The notes below the pieces were generated by a model. That model did not search any database. It had not been told where the DNA came from and saw only the letters and a list, made by a program, of their open reading frames with translations. Positions 46,901 to 58,900 of a stretch of DNA of 64,000 nt are shown piece after piece. How positions within the stretch are numbered: position 1 is the stretch's first letter; every line of letters begins with the position of its first letter. Location of the stretch: the NCBI RefSeq assembly GCF_001523745.2, contig NZ_CP013387.1, positions 1,364,001-1,428,000 of the forward strand, written 5' to 3'. The DNA is from Burkholderia mayonis. GTDB taxonomy: Bacteria > Pseudomonadota > Gammaproteobacteria > Burkholderiales > Burkholderiaceae. A program made the position numbers and the translations under genes.

Positions 46901-49900
46901 CACCAGCGTGTTGACGAAGAAGCCGACGACCGACTCGAACTCGGGCCGCGTGCGGCCGAGCGCGGGCACGCCGATCAGCAGATCGTCCTGCCGCGCGTAG
47001 CGCGCGAGGAGCGCCGCGTACGCCGCGAGCAGCAGCATGAACATCGATACGTGATGCCGTTGCGCGACCGCCTGCAGCCGCGCGGCGAGCGCCGCGTCGA
47101 GCTCGAACGAGAACGCTTCGCCGCGGCCGCTCGCTTGCGGCGGGCGGTTGAAATCGGTCGGCAGTTGCAGCACGGGCAGCGTGCCGTCGAGCTGCGCGAG
47201 CCAGTAGTCGAGCTGGCGCTCACGTTCGCCGCCGTCGAGCACGCGGCGGTGCCACGCGGCGAAGTCGCGGTATTGCAGCGCGCGTGGGGACGCATCGGCA
47301 GCGGCGCGCGCCGATGCATCGCCGCCGCGCGCCGCGTTGTAATGGCGTGCGAGGCTGCGCTGGAACAGGCCCGCCGACCAGCCGTCGACGACGATGTGAT
47401 GAAACACTGACAGCAGCACGTGCTCGTCGTGCGCGCGCTTCACGAGCGCGAACGTCGCGAGCGGGCCGCGTTCGAAATCGAACGGCGTGTCGAGCGCGCG
47501 GCGCACGAGCGCTTCGAGCGCGGCGTCGCGCGCATTAGGCGCGAGCGCCGACAAGTCGTGCGCGTCGAGCCGCGGCTCCGCTTGCGCGGCGACGACCTGC
47601 ATCGGCGTCTCGCCTTCGACGACGAAGGTCGTGCGCAGCGATTCGTGCTCGTCGAGCGTGCGCGCGAGCGCCGTGCGCAGCGCGGCGGCGTCGAGCGGCC
47701 CGGCGAGCTTCAGAAGGTCCGGCAGATGGTACGCGGTGCTGTCCGGATCGCGCTGATGCAGATACCAGAGCCGGTATTGCGCGCCGGACAGCGGCGTCGC
47801 GCGCGCGTCGATCCGCTCGATCGGCTCGATCGGTTGCGCGGCTTCGTCGGGCGCGGCGTCGCGGCTCGTGCGCAGCCGCTCGACGAGTACCGCGAGCGCG
47901 CGCACCGTCGGGCAGTCGAACAACGCGGCGACAGGCAGCCGCACCGCATACATCGCCTCGACGCGGCTATTGATGCGGATCGCGAGCAGCGAGCTGCCGC
48001 CGAGGCTGAAGAAATTGTCGTCGACGCCGAACGTGCCGTCGCCGAGCAGCTCGTGCCAGAGCGCGAGCAGCGCCGCTTCGGTCGCCGACAGCGCGGGCGC
48101 GGCCACGACCGAATCGTTCGCCGCGAGCAGCAGCGCGCGGCGGTCGACCTTCTGGTTCGCCGTCAGCGGGAACGCGTCCATCACGACGACCTGGGCCGGC
48201 ACCATGTGCGCGGGCAGCCGCGCGCGCAGGAAGTCGACGAACGCCGCGCCGTCGGTGCCGGTGGCCGCGCGCGCGCCGGCCGGCGCTTTGTCGAGGGTCA
48301 CGTAGCCGATCAGCGGATTGCGCGCATGCCGCGCTTCGCCCGCGAGCACGACCGCCTGCGCGACTTGCGGATGCGATTCGAGCACCGCCTGGATCTCTTC
48401 CGGCTCGACGCGGATGCCGTCCACCTTCACCTGGAAGTCGGTGCGGCCGAGGTAATGGAGGCGTCCTTCGAGGTCGTAGCGGACCAGATCGCCGGACCGA
48501 TACAGCCGCGCGCCGGGCACGACGGCGAACGGATCGGCGACGAAGCGCTGCGCGGTCAGCGCGGGCCGCCCGTGGTAGCCGTGCGCGACGCCGACGCCGC
48601 CGATCCAGAGCTCGCCCGGCATGTCGGCGGGCACCGGATTCAGGCATGCGTCGAGCACGTGCAGATGCGCGTTCGCGACCGGCCGGTGCAGATAGACTTC
48701 GCCGTCTTCGAGCGCGCGCTCGACGTCGATCCGGTCGACGATGCTGCCGATCGAGCATTCGCTCGGCCCGTAGATGTTATAGAGCGCGATGCGTCCCGCC
48801 GTCGCGCGATGCCATTGGCGGATCGCCTCGAGCGTGACCTTTTCGCCGCCGATGCTGACGAGCCGCACCGCGCCGAGCCCGGCCGCGCCGCCGCTTGCCG
48901 CGAGATGCTCGCTCAGCACGCGCCAGTACGCGGTCGGCAGCGTGAGCACGCTGATCCGCTGCGCGCGGCACGTATCGACGAGCGCCGGCACCGAACGCTT
49001 GACGCTTTCGTCGCCGACGTACAGCGACGCGCCCGCGCACAGCGGCGTGAAGATCTCTTCGAGCGACGCGTCGAACGTGAGCGGCGCGAACAGCATCGCG
49101 CGATCGCCATGCGTATAGCCGAAGCGCTCGACGACCGTGCCGATGTAATTGACGATGCCGCGATGATGGAGCACCGACGCCTTCGGCGCGCCCGTCGTGC
49201 CCGACGTGTAGGTCAGGAACACGCCGTGGTCGGGCGTCGCATCGACGGCCGGCGCGGCCGCGGCGCGCGCGCGCCACGCCGCGCCGTCGAGCGCGAGCCG
49301 CTTGCCGTCGAAGCGCCCGAGCGACACGCCCGCCGACGCGAGCACGTGGCGGCAGCCGCTGTCCGCGATCACCGCGTCGAGCCGGTCGGGCGGCAGCCGG
49401 ACGTCGACCGGGAAGCAGATCGCGCCCGCCTTGATCGTCGCGATGATGCCGAGCACGGCGTCGACGCTGTGCTCGGCCTCGACGCCCACCACCATCCCCG
49501 GCCGCACGCCCGCTTCCCACAGGATGCCGGCGAGCCGGTCGGTCCGGCGCGCGAGCTCCGCGAAGCTCAGCGTCTGCCCCGGCGACACGAGCGCCGGGTT
49601 CGCCGGCGCGACCGTCGCCCAGCGGTCGACGAGCCGGTGCAGCAGCGCCGGGCCGGTCGCGCCGCCCGCCTCGGCGAGCACGTCGCGGTGGTCGACGGGC
49701 GCCGCGTTGCGCAGCCGGTCGACGATCGCCTGCTCGTCCGCCGTCAGGAACGCGAGGCGCCCAACGGCCTCATCGGCGTCGGTCGCCACGCCGTCGAGCA
49801 GCGCGCGGAAATTGTCGAGCCAGCGCGCGACGGCCGGCGCATCGAAGCGGTCTGCCGCGTACACGCACGACAGCGTGAGCCCGTCCGCCGCTTCGCGGAA

Positions 49901-52900
49901 CGTGACCGACAGGTCCGCGACCGGCGCTTCCGGCGCGCCGTCGAGCAGCTCGGCGCGCAGGCCGTCGCTGTCGTTGTCACCGTCCGCCGCGCGCGCGTCG
50001 TGCGCGAGCGGCTCCGACTGCAGGTCGAACATCGTCTGGAACAGGCTGCCCGTCGCGTCCGTGCACTGCTCGGCGATCCGGTCGAACGGCAGCGCGTGAT
50101 GCCGGTACACGCGGCGCAGATCGTCGCGGACCTGCCGCAAGAGCGCCGCGTAGGACAGATGCGGCCGCACGCGCGCGCGCACCGGCAGCACGTTGACGAA
50201 GAACCCGACGAGATTCTCCAGCTCCGCGCGTCCGCGATCGTTGTACGGCATCCCGACGACGAGATCGCCCTGCCCGCTCAACCGGTGCAGCCATGCGAAA
50301 CAGGCGGTGATCAGCACTTCGTACAGCGACGCCTGCTCGCGGCGCGCGAGCGCCTTCAGCCGCGCGAGCGTGTCGGCCGGCCACGCGATCGACAGCCGGC
50401 GGCCCGCGCGCGCCCCGGCGTCGGCGCCGTGACGCGCGACGGGCAGCGGCGCGCGCGCGGGCAGCCCGCGCAGGTAGTCGCGCCAGAACGCGCGCAGCGC
50501 ATCTTCCGAGCGGGCCAGCTCGCGCTGCGCCCAGACGCTGTAGTCCTGGTACTGGATCGGCAGCGGCGCGAGCCGCGGCGCACGCTGCGCGCGCTGCGCC
50601 GCGTAGCATTCGAGCAGATCGCGCAGGAACACGTTCGCGGACCACGCGTCGACGACGATGTGATGAAAGCTCACGGCGAGCACCGCGCTGTCGGCCGCCG
50701 TCTGGATCAGCACGAGCTTGAAGAGCGGCCCCGCGGCCAGATCGAACGGCTCGACGGCCATCCTCGCCAGGTAGTCGCGGACGAAACCGTCCTGCATCGA
50801 CGGCGGGTTGCCCGTCAGGTTCATCTGCAGCAGGTCCGCTTCGCGCGCGTCGCTGTCCGGCGCGTGCTGACGCGGGCCGTCTTCCGTATCGACGAACCGC
50901 GTGCGCAGGATCGCGTGCCGCTCGACCACCGCCGACACGGCCGCGCGGAACCGCGCCGGATCGAGCGCGCCGGTCACGCGCAGCGCGCCGACGACGTTGT
51001 AATCGACGCTGCCGCGATCGAACGCCTGCACGAGCCAGAGACGCTGCTGATACGGCGACAGCGGAATCGGCGCGCCGGCCGGCGCGCCGGGAATGCCGAC
51101 ATGGACGCCGGCCGCGTCGAGCGCGCGCGCGAGCGCCGCGAGATCCTCGGCCGCGAAAAAGTCCTTCAGCGCAATCTCGCGCGCGAGGCGCGTCTCGATC
51201 AGCGCGACGGCCCGTGCGGCTAGCAGCGAATGCCCGCCGAGCGCGAAGAAGTTCGCGTGCGCGTCGTCGACGGGCTCGCCGAGCAGCTCGCCCCAGATGT
51301 CGGCGAGCGCGCGCTCGGTTGCGGTGCGCAGCGGTGTGCGCGGCGCGTCCGCGTCTGCGTTCGACGCGCGCGGCGCGGGCAGCGCCGCGTAGTCGACCTT
51401 GCCGTTGCTCGTCAGCGGCAGCGCGTCAAGCTCGACGACGTGCGCCGGCACCATGAACGCCGGCAACTGCGCGGCGACCGCGCGCTTGACGCGCGCCGCG
51501 CGATCCGGCGCGCTGGCCGTGTTCGCGCCGGCGCGAACGGCCGGCGCGAACACGACGTACGCGACGAGTTGCGGGCCGGCTTGCGGATGATCGACCGTGG
51601 TGACCACCGCGTCGTACACGCCGGCGTCCGATTTGACGGCATGCAGGATTTCGCTCGGCTCGATCCGGTGGCCGCGAATCTTCACCTGATCGTCGGCGCG
51701 GCCGACGTAGTCGAGCTCGCCCGCGTCGTTCCAGCACACGAGATCGCCGGTGCGGTACATCCGCGCATCGGGCGCGCCCGCGAACGGATCGGCGACGAGG
51801 CGCGCGCGCGTCAGCGCGTCGTTCGACCGGTAGCCGCGCATCAGCGATGCGCCGCCGATGTACAGCTCGCCGGGCACGCCGCGCGGCGCGAGCTGGCCGT
51901 GCCGGTCGAGCACGTAGATGCGGACATTGTCGAGCGCGGCGCCGATCGACGGCGGCTCGCCGCTGGCGCCTTGCGCGACTTCGCCAGCCGTCGCGACGAC
52001 GCTGTTCTCCGACGGCCCGTAGTGATTGAACAGCCGGTAGCGGGCGCCGGCGGGCGCGCGGCGCGTGAGCCGCTCGCCGCCCGTCAGCAGATACGCGAGG
52101 CTCGGCGAGCCGGGCCAGCCGTCCGCGAGCACCGCGTGCGCAAGCGGCGTCGCGACGAAGCAATGCGTGATGCGCTGCGCGGTCAGCCAGTCTTCGAGAC
52201 GGCGGGACGACTGCCGCGCCGCGTCCGGCGCGAACCAGACGCTCGCGCCCGTGCACAGATACGGCCAGATTTCCCACACGGCGGCGTCGAAGCCGATGCC
52301 CGCCGTCTGGCTCGCGCGGATCGACCGCGGCGCGTCGTGCAGCCCGTACGCGCGCGCATGCCATTCGCACAGGTTCGCGAGGCCCCGGTGCGGGATCTCG
52401 ACGCCCTTCGGCGCGCCGGTCGTGCCGGACGTGTAGACGATGTACGCGAGATCGTCCGGCGCGGTTTCGATATCGAGATCGCCGTCCGGCAGCATCGCGG
52501 CTTCCACCGCGAGCGCGTCCCACCAGACGGGCGCGGCGGCGTCCGGCGTCTGCGCGGGCGCGGCGTCCGGCTCCGTGACGACGAGCCGCGCGCCGCTGTC
52601 CGCGACGATGCGCAGCTTGCGCGGGTCCGGATAGCGCGGGTCGATCGGCACGTACGCGGCGCCCAGCTTCAGCACCGCGAGCGCGGCGAGCGCGAACGAC
52701 GGGCCGGGATGCATGCACAGCGCCACCGCGTCGCGCGGCGCGACGCCGAGCGCTTGCAGCCGGCGCGCGAGCCGGTTCGCGACCGCGTTGAGCACCGAAT
52801 AGCCGATGCGCGCGCCGTCTTCGCCCGCGATCGCGAGCGCGTTCGGATCGGCGTGCGCGATGCGTTCGATCTGCCGATGCACCGGCGCGCCGGACCACGG

Positions 52901-55900
52901 CGCGGCCGGCCCGGCGCCGAGCCGCAGCAGCGCGTCGGCTTGCGCGTCGCCGACGAGCCGCGTGCGGGCGGGCGTCAGGTCCGGCGTTTGCAGCACCTGT
53001 TCGAGGATCAGCCGGTATGCGTCGAGCAGGCTTCGCGCCCGCTCGACGCTCAGCGCGGCGCGCCGGAAATTCATCGCGATCCGCATGCGCGCGTTTGCGT
53101 CGGGGCTGCAGCGCAGCGTCAGGTCGAATTTCGCGCTGCGGTCGGGACGGCGCTCGACGCCGAGCTGCGCGTCGCCGAATGCGCGCGGCGGCAGCCCGCG
53201 CTCCTCGAAGTCGAACATCGTCTTCACGAGCTCGCCCGCGCCGTCGCGACGGTCGCCGCCCGCGAGCGCCACCATCCGCTCGTAGCTGACATGCGCATGC
53301 CGGAACGCGCCGACGCACGCGTCGCGCCATCCGCGCACCTGCTGCTCGAACGCGTCCGCGTCGCCCACCTCGACGCGAATCGGCAGCACGTTGACGAACA
53401 TGCCGATCATGTCCGCCGTGTCCGGCAGATCCCGGCCCGCGTATGCGATGCCGATCAGCACGTCGGCGTCGCCGCCGAATTTCGCGACGAGCAGGCCGTA
53501 GGCGGCGAGATACACCGTCGATTCGGTCACGCCCCAGCGCGCCGCCGCATCGCGAATGTTCTCCGCGAGACCGGCCGGCAGCGTGTCGCTGACTTCGTCT
53601 CCGGACCGCGCGCCGGGCGCGTCTTGCGTGTTGTGCGTGTTGTGCGTGTTGTGCGTGTTGTGCGCCGCGCCCGCGCGGGTCGTGCGCAGCGCGGCGATGC
53701 CCGCCGGCAGTTCGCCCGCAAGCTGCGTCCGCCAGAACGGCAGCGACGCGGCCTCGCGTTCGCGCGCGGCCTCGGAGCGGCTCCACACGCAGTAGTCCGC
53801 ATAGTGCGGGGCGTCCGGCGCGTCGAGCGCCGCCGCGCCGGCTGTCCCGGCGTGCAGGCCCGCATAGCGCGCGGCGATATCGTCGAGCAGGATCGCAATC
53901 GAGCGTCCGTCCGCGACGATGTGATGAAGATTCAGCAGCAGATAGCCGTCGTCATCGGCGAGCGGCAGGTATGCCGCCCTGATGAGCGGACCGGTCTCGA
54001 GATCGAAGCGCTGCGCTTCCCACGCATCGATCCGCGCCTGCACGGCCGCGTCGCGCGCCGCCGCCGATGCGCCGCCGACGTCGGCCGACAGCCGCTCCAC
54101 GTCGACGGGGAACGGCGGCAAAACGACCTGACATGCTTGGCCGTCATGCTTCGGGAAGCACGTGCGCAGCGCTTCGTGGCGCGCGACGGTCTGCGTGAGC
54201 GCGGCCGCGAGCCGGTCGAGATCGAGCGCGCCGCGCACCCGGAGCGCGCCGCAGACGTGGTAATCGGCGCTGTCCGGTTCGAGCGTCTGCAGCAGCCACA
54301 TCCGCTGCTGCGCGGGGCTGAGCGGCGCGCGCGCGGGCCGTCCGGCGCGCGTGAGCCGCTCGGGCGGACGGATGAGCGCGGCGGCCTCGCCGCGCAGGTG
54401 CGCGGCGAGCGCCGCCACCTTTGAATGCGCGAACAGGTCGGCAATCGACACCGTGATGCCGAGCCGCGCGCGAATGCCCGACGCGACGCGCGCGACCAGC
54501 AGCGAATGGCCGCCGAGCGCGAAGAAATCGTCGTCGGCGCGCACCGGGCCGCAGCCGAGCACATCCCGATAGACGCTCGCCACCGTCTGCTCGACCGGAT
54601 CGGCAAAGACGGGCTCGTCTCCGGCTTCGAGCGTCGGAGACGGCAGCGCGCGCCGGCTGATCTTGCCGTTCGCATCGAGCGGCAGCGCGTCGACGATCAC
54701 GAACGCGGCCGGCCGCATGTACGACGGCAGCCGGCTATCGACGAACGCGCGCAGCGCCGCTTCGGTCAAGCTCGGATCGCCCGCGACGTATGCGGCGAGC
54801 AGCTTGCCCGACGGTTCGCGCTCGAACGCGATCACCTTGCATTGCGCGACGCCCGGATGCGCGGCGAGCACCGCTTCGACCTCGCCCGGCTCGACCCGGA
54901 AGCCGCGGATCTGCACCTGGTCGTCCGCGCGGCCGACGAAATGCAGCCGCCCGCTTTCGTCGAGCCGCACGATGTCGCCTGTCGCATACATCCGTGCGCC
55001 GGGCGCGTCCACGCCGGACGCGTCCGCGTCGGGGGCCGGCACGAAGCGCTCGGCCGTCAACGCGGGCCGATTCAGATAACCGAGCGCGAGGCCCGCGCCG
55101 CTCACGTACAACTCGCCGCTCACGCCGAGCGGCGTCGGCCGCAGTTGCGCGTCAAGGATGTGCAGCGACTGGCCGCGAATCGGCGCGCCGATGTCCGGCA
55201 GCGGCGCGAGGCGGTCGTGCGCGTCATCGCCGTGAGCCGACGCGGGCGCCGGCTCGACCGCGCCGCTCGTCGTGACCACGGTGTTTTCGGTCGGGCCGTA
55301 CGCGTTGATCAGCCGGAAGCCGTCGTCCGCGCGGCCGCGCGCCTTCAACTGGTCGCCGCCCGTCAGCAAGAAGCGCAGCGCGCGCGGCCGTGCGGCCGCC
55401 GCGATGAATGCCTCCGCGAGCGGCGTCGGCATGAAGCAATGGCTGATCGCGTGCGCGTCGAGCCAGCGTGCGAGCTCGGCCACGTCGTGCCGCGCGTCCG
55501 GCGCGGGCTCCGCGAGACTCGCGCCCGCACACAGCGCAGGCCAGATTTCCCACACGGCCGCGTCGAAGCCGGGGCCGGCGAGCATCGCGGCGCGCGCGCC
55601 GGCGTCGAGCGCGAATGCGTCGACGTGCCAGTCGACGAGATTCGCCAAGCCGCCGTGCGTGACGAGCACGCCTTTCGGCTGGCCGGTCGAGCCGCTCGTG
55701 TAGATGCAATACGCGGGCTGGCCCGCATTGAAAGCGATGCGCGGCAGCGGGCGGCTCGCCTGTCCTGCGAGCGTCGCGTCGTCGAGCTCATCGAGCTCGT
55801 CCGCGCAGACGATTTCCGCGCCGGCCGCGGGCAGGCTCGACCGGTCGCGGCGCGTGGTCAGCACGAGATTCGCGCCGCAATCGTTCAGCAGATAAGCGAG

Positions 55901-58900
55901 CCGCTCGGGCGGATTCGCGAGGTCGACGGGCACGTAGGCCGCGCCGACCTTGAGCGTCGCGAGCGCGAGGAGCGTCTGCGTCGCGCGCTCGCCGACGGCG
56001 ACGACGACCCGGTCGCCGGGCGCGACGCCGTTGTCGAGCAGCACATGGCCGAGCGCGTCGGAGGCGCGCGCCAGTTCGCCGTACGTGAGCGTGCGTGCGG
56101 TGCCGGCAAGCGCGATCGCGTCCGGCTGCCGGGCGGCCGTGCGGCGGAATCGATCGACGACGCTGTCGCCGCCTGCGCCGGCCGCCGCCCCCTGCGCAAG
56201 CGCTCGATGGGTCAGGTTGCGGCGCAGCAGCTCGCGCTCCGCGGCCGACACGTGCGGCACGTCGCCGAGCCGCGCGGGCGCGGCGTGCGTGAGCGCCTCC
56301 AGCACGCAGCGGTAGTTCGCGGCGAGCCGCTCGATCATCTCGGCCGAGTGGCGATCGGCGCGGTAGCCGATCGACGCCGCGAGCTCGCCGTCGTCGTCGA
56401 TCAAGGTGAAAGCGATGTCGAACGGCGCGCGGTCGTGCCGCGATTCGCACGACGTCAGCGTCGCGCCGCCCAGCGCGAGCCGGCCGCCCGCGTCGCCGAG
56501 CGCGAACGGCGACAGCCGGTCGCCGGCGTCCGCTGCGTGATCCGATGCGCGTGCATCGGCGCGCGCCGCGCTCGGCGCGAGCAGCGAGATCACGGTTTGC
56601 ACGAGCGCGCCGTCCTGCGCGCCCCGCTCGACCGCGAGCGCTTCGGTCAGCACGGGCAGCGGCAGCGCCTGATGCCGGAGGCCGCCGACGATCGCGTCCT
56701 TGACATCGTGCAGCCAGTCGGCGAGCGGTTTGCGATCGTCGAGCGCAATCCGGATCGGCAGCACGTTCGCGAAATAGCCGATCGTGCGTGCGTCGGCCGC
56801 GCGCGGGCGGCCGTGCGCGGGCATCCCGACGACCACGTCGCGCTGGCCGGCGTAGCGGCCGAGCAGCAGCGCGCCGGCCGCAAACAGCACGTGATAGGTC
56901 GTGAGGCCGTGCCGCTGCGCGAGCGTGCGCACGGCATCCATCGTCCGCGCGTCGATCGCGAAGCGGTGGGCGCGCGCGCCGACGCCTGCGGCGGGCGCGG
57001 GCGTCGAAATCGACGTCGAGGTCGACGTCGACGGAAACGCGGAGCGCGCGGGCATCCCGCGCAGCCGATCGCGCCAATACGCGGCGTGCCCCGCCGCTTC
57101 CGGCGAGTTCAGCCAGCCGCGCTGCCATGCGGCGAATTCGCGGTAGCCGCCGGGCGCGGCGAGCGACACGTCGGCGTCGCGCGCGAGCGCGTCGTAGAGC
57201 TGCTTCAATTCGGCGACCAGGATATCGAACGACCACATGTCGACGACCGCATGATGCAGCGCCAGCGCGACATAGGTCGCGCTCGGCCCTTGCGCGAGCA
57301 CCGCGCGCCACGTCGCGCGGCTCAAGTCGAACGGCGCGGCGAGCGCGTCGCGCGCCGCTTGCAGCGCGGCCGCGTCGTCCGCGCAGCGGACCGTCGATTG
57401 CTGCAATGCGTCCGCTTCGCGCGCGACCGGGCGGCCGTCGATTTCGGCGAACGTCACGCGCAGCGCGTCGTGGCGCGCGGCGAGGCGCGCCAGCGCGAGC
57501 ATGAACCGCTCGGGATCGAACGCGCCGTCGACGGCGGCGACGAAGCCCTCGTTGTAATCGCGCGATTCGCGATCGGCCTGCTGGATCAGCCACAGCGCCG
57601 CTTGACCGGGCGTTGCGTCCCAGCCGGCCGCCACCGAGGTCGACTCGAATCCGGCCTCGGCAGTCCCCGAAGGCGCGGCTACTGCTTCCGATGGCACCTG
57701 CGCTGCCCGCGCCGCTTCATCCAACGTGGCCATCGCCCCTGCCGACCCCGCCGACTCTACCCACGCGCCCTGCGCGAGCGCGCCGATCTGCGCCGCCAGC
57801 TCGCCGAGCGTCGCGTCGCCGAACAGCAGCTCCGCGGGGGCATCGATCTTCAGCGCCGCGCCGAGTCGGTGCTGGACGTTGACGAGCGCGAGCGAATCGA
57901 GCCCGAGCGCGGCGATGGGCCGCGTCAGGTCGAGCGCGTAGAACGGCGTCTTCATGATTTCGGCGAACTGGCTCAGCACGAAGCCGTCGACGATCCGCGC
58001 GAAGCCGTCGCCGCGCGCGGCGGCAAGCATCGCGTGCAGCTCGGCGAACGGCTGCGCGGCGGCGCGCACGCCGGTCTCGCCGGGACGCACGTCGTGGAGC
58101 GTCTTCAACTGCCCGTCGTCGAGCTCCGCGCGCACGGCGCCCCGCTGCACCTTGCCGCTCGACGTCTTCGGAATCGAGCGCTCCTTGATCAGCACGAGCC
58201 GTTCGAGCGCGAGCCCATAGCCCGCCGAGATCCGTTCGACGATCGCCGCGGCGATCTCCGCGCACTGCGCGGCCGGCGTGTTGCGCCGCACCTCGGCGAC
58301 GACGGCGAGCGCCTGCGTCGCGGCGTCGTCCGGCCCGGCGTCGTCGCCCGCGAGCGTAAACGCCGCCGCGCCATCCGGCACGAGCGCCGGATGGGCCGCG
58401 GTCGCGGTCGCTTCGAGATCCGACGGGTAATAGTTGTCGCCGCGCAGGATGATCACGTCCTTGCAGCGCCCGGTGACGACGAGCGCGCCGTCATGCAGGA
58501 ACCCAAGGTCGCCTGTCGCGAGATACGGCCCCGCACCGTCCGCGGTGTGGTTGCCGAAGGTCTGCGCGGTCTGCTCCGGATGGTTCCAGTAGCCTTGCGC
58601 GACGTGCGGCCCCTTGACCCAGATCTCGCCGACTTCGCCGTCGCGGCGAACCGCGCGGGTGTCGCGGTCGACGATCGCCACTTCGCAGCCGGCGGCGGGC
58701 CGGCCGCAGCCGACCCGCTGAAACACCGTCCGGCGGCCGGCCGACGACATCATCGTTTCTTCGATCACGCCGCTCGGCGCGTGCCCGCTCGATCCGGCGA
58801 CGAGGAGCGTCGCCTCGGCGAGACCGTAGCTCGGCCGGAACGCTTCGCGGCGAAAGCCGCACGCGCCGAAGCGCGCGACGAAGCTGTCGAGCGTGCGCAC

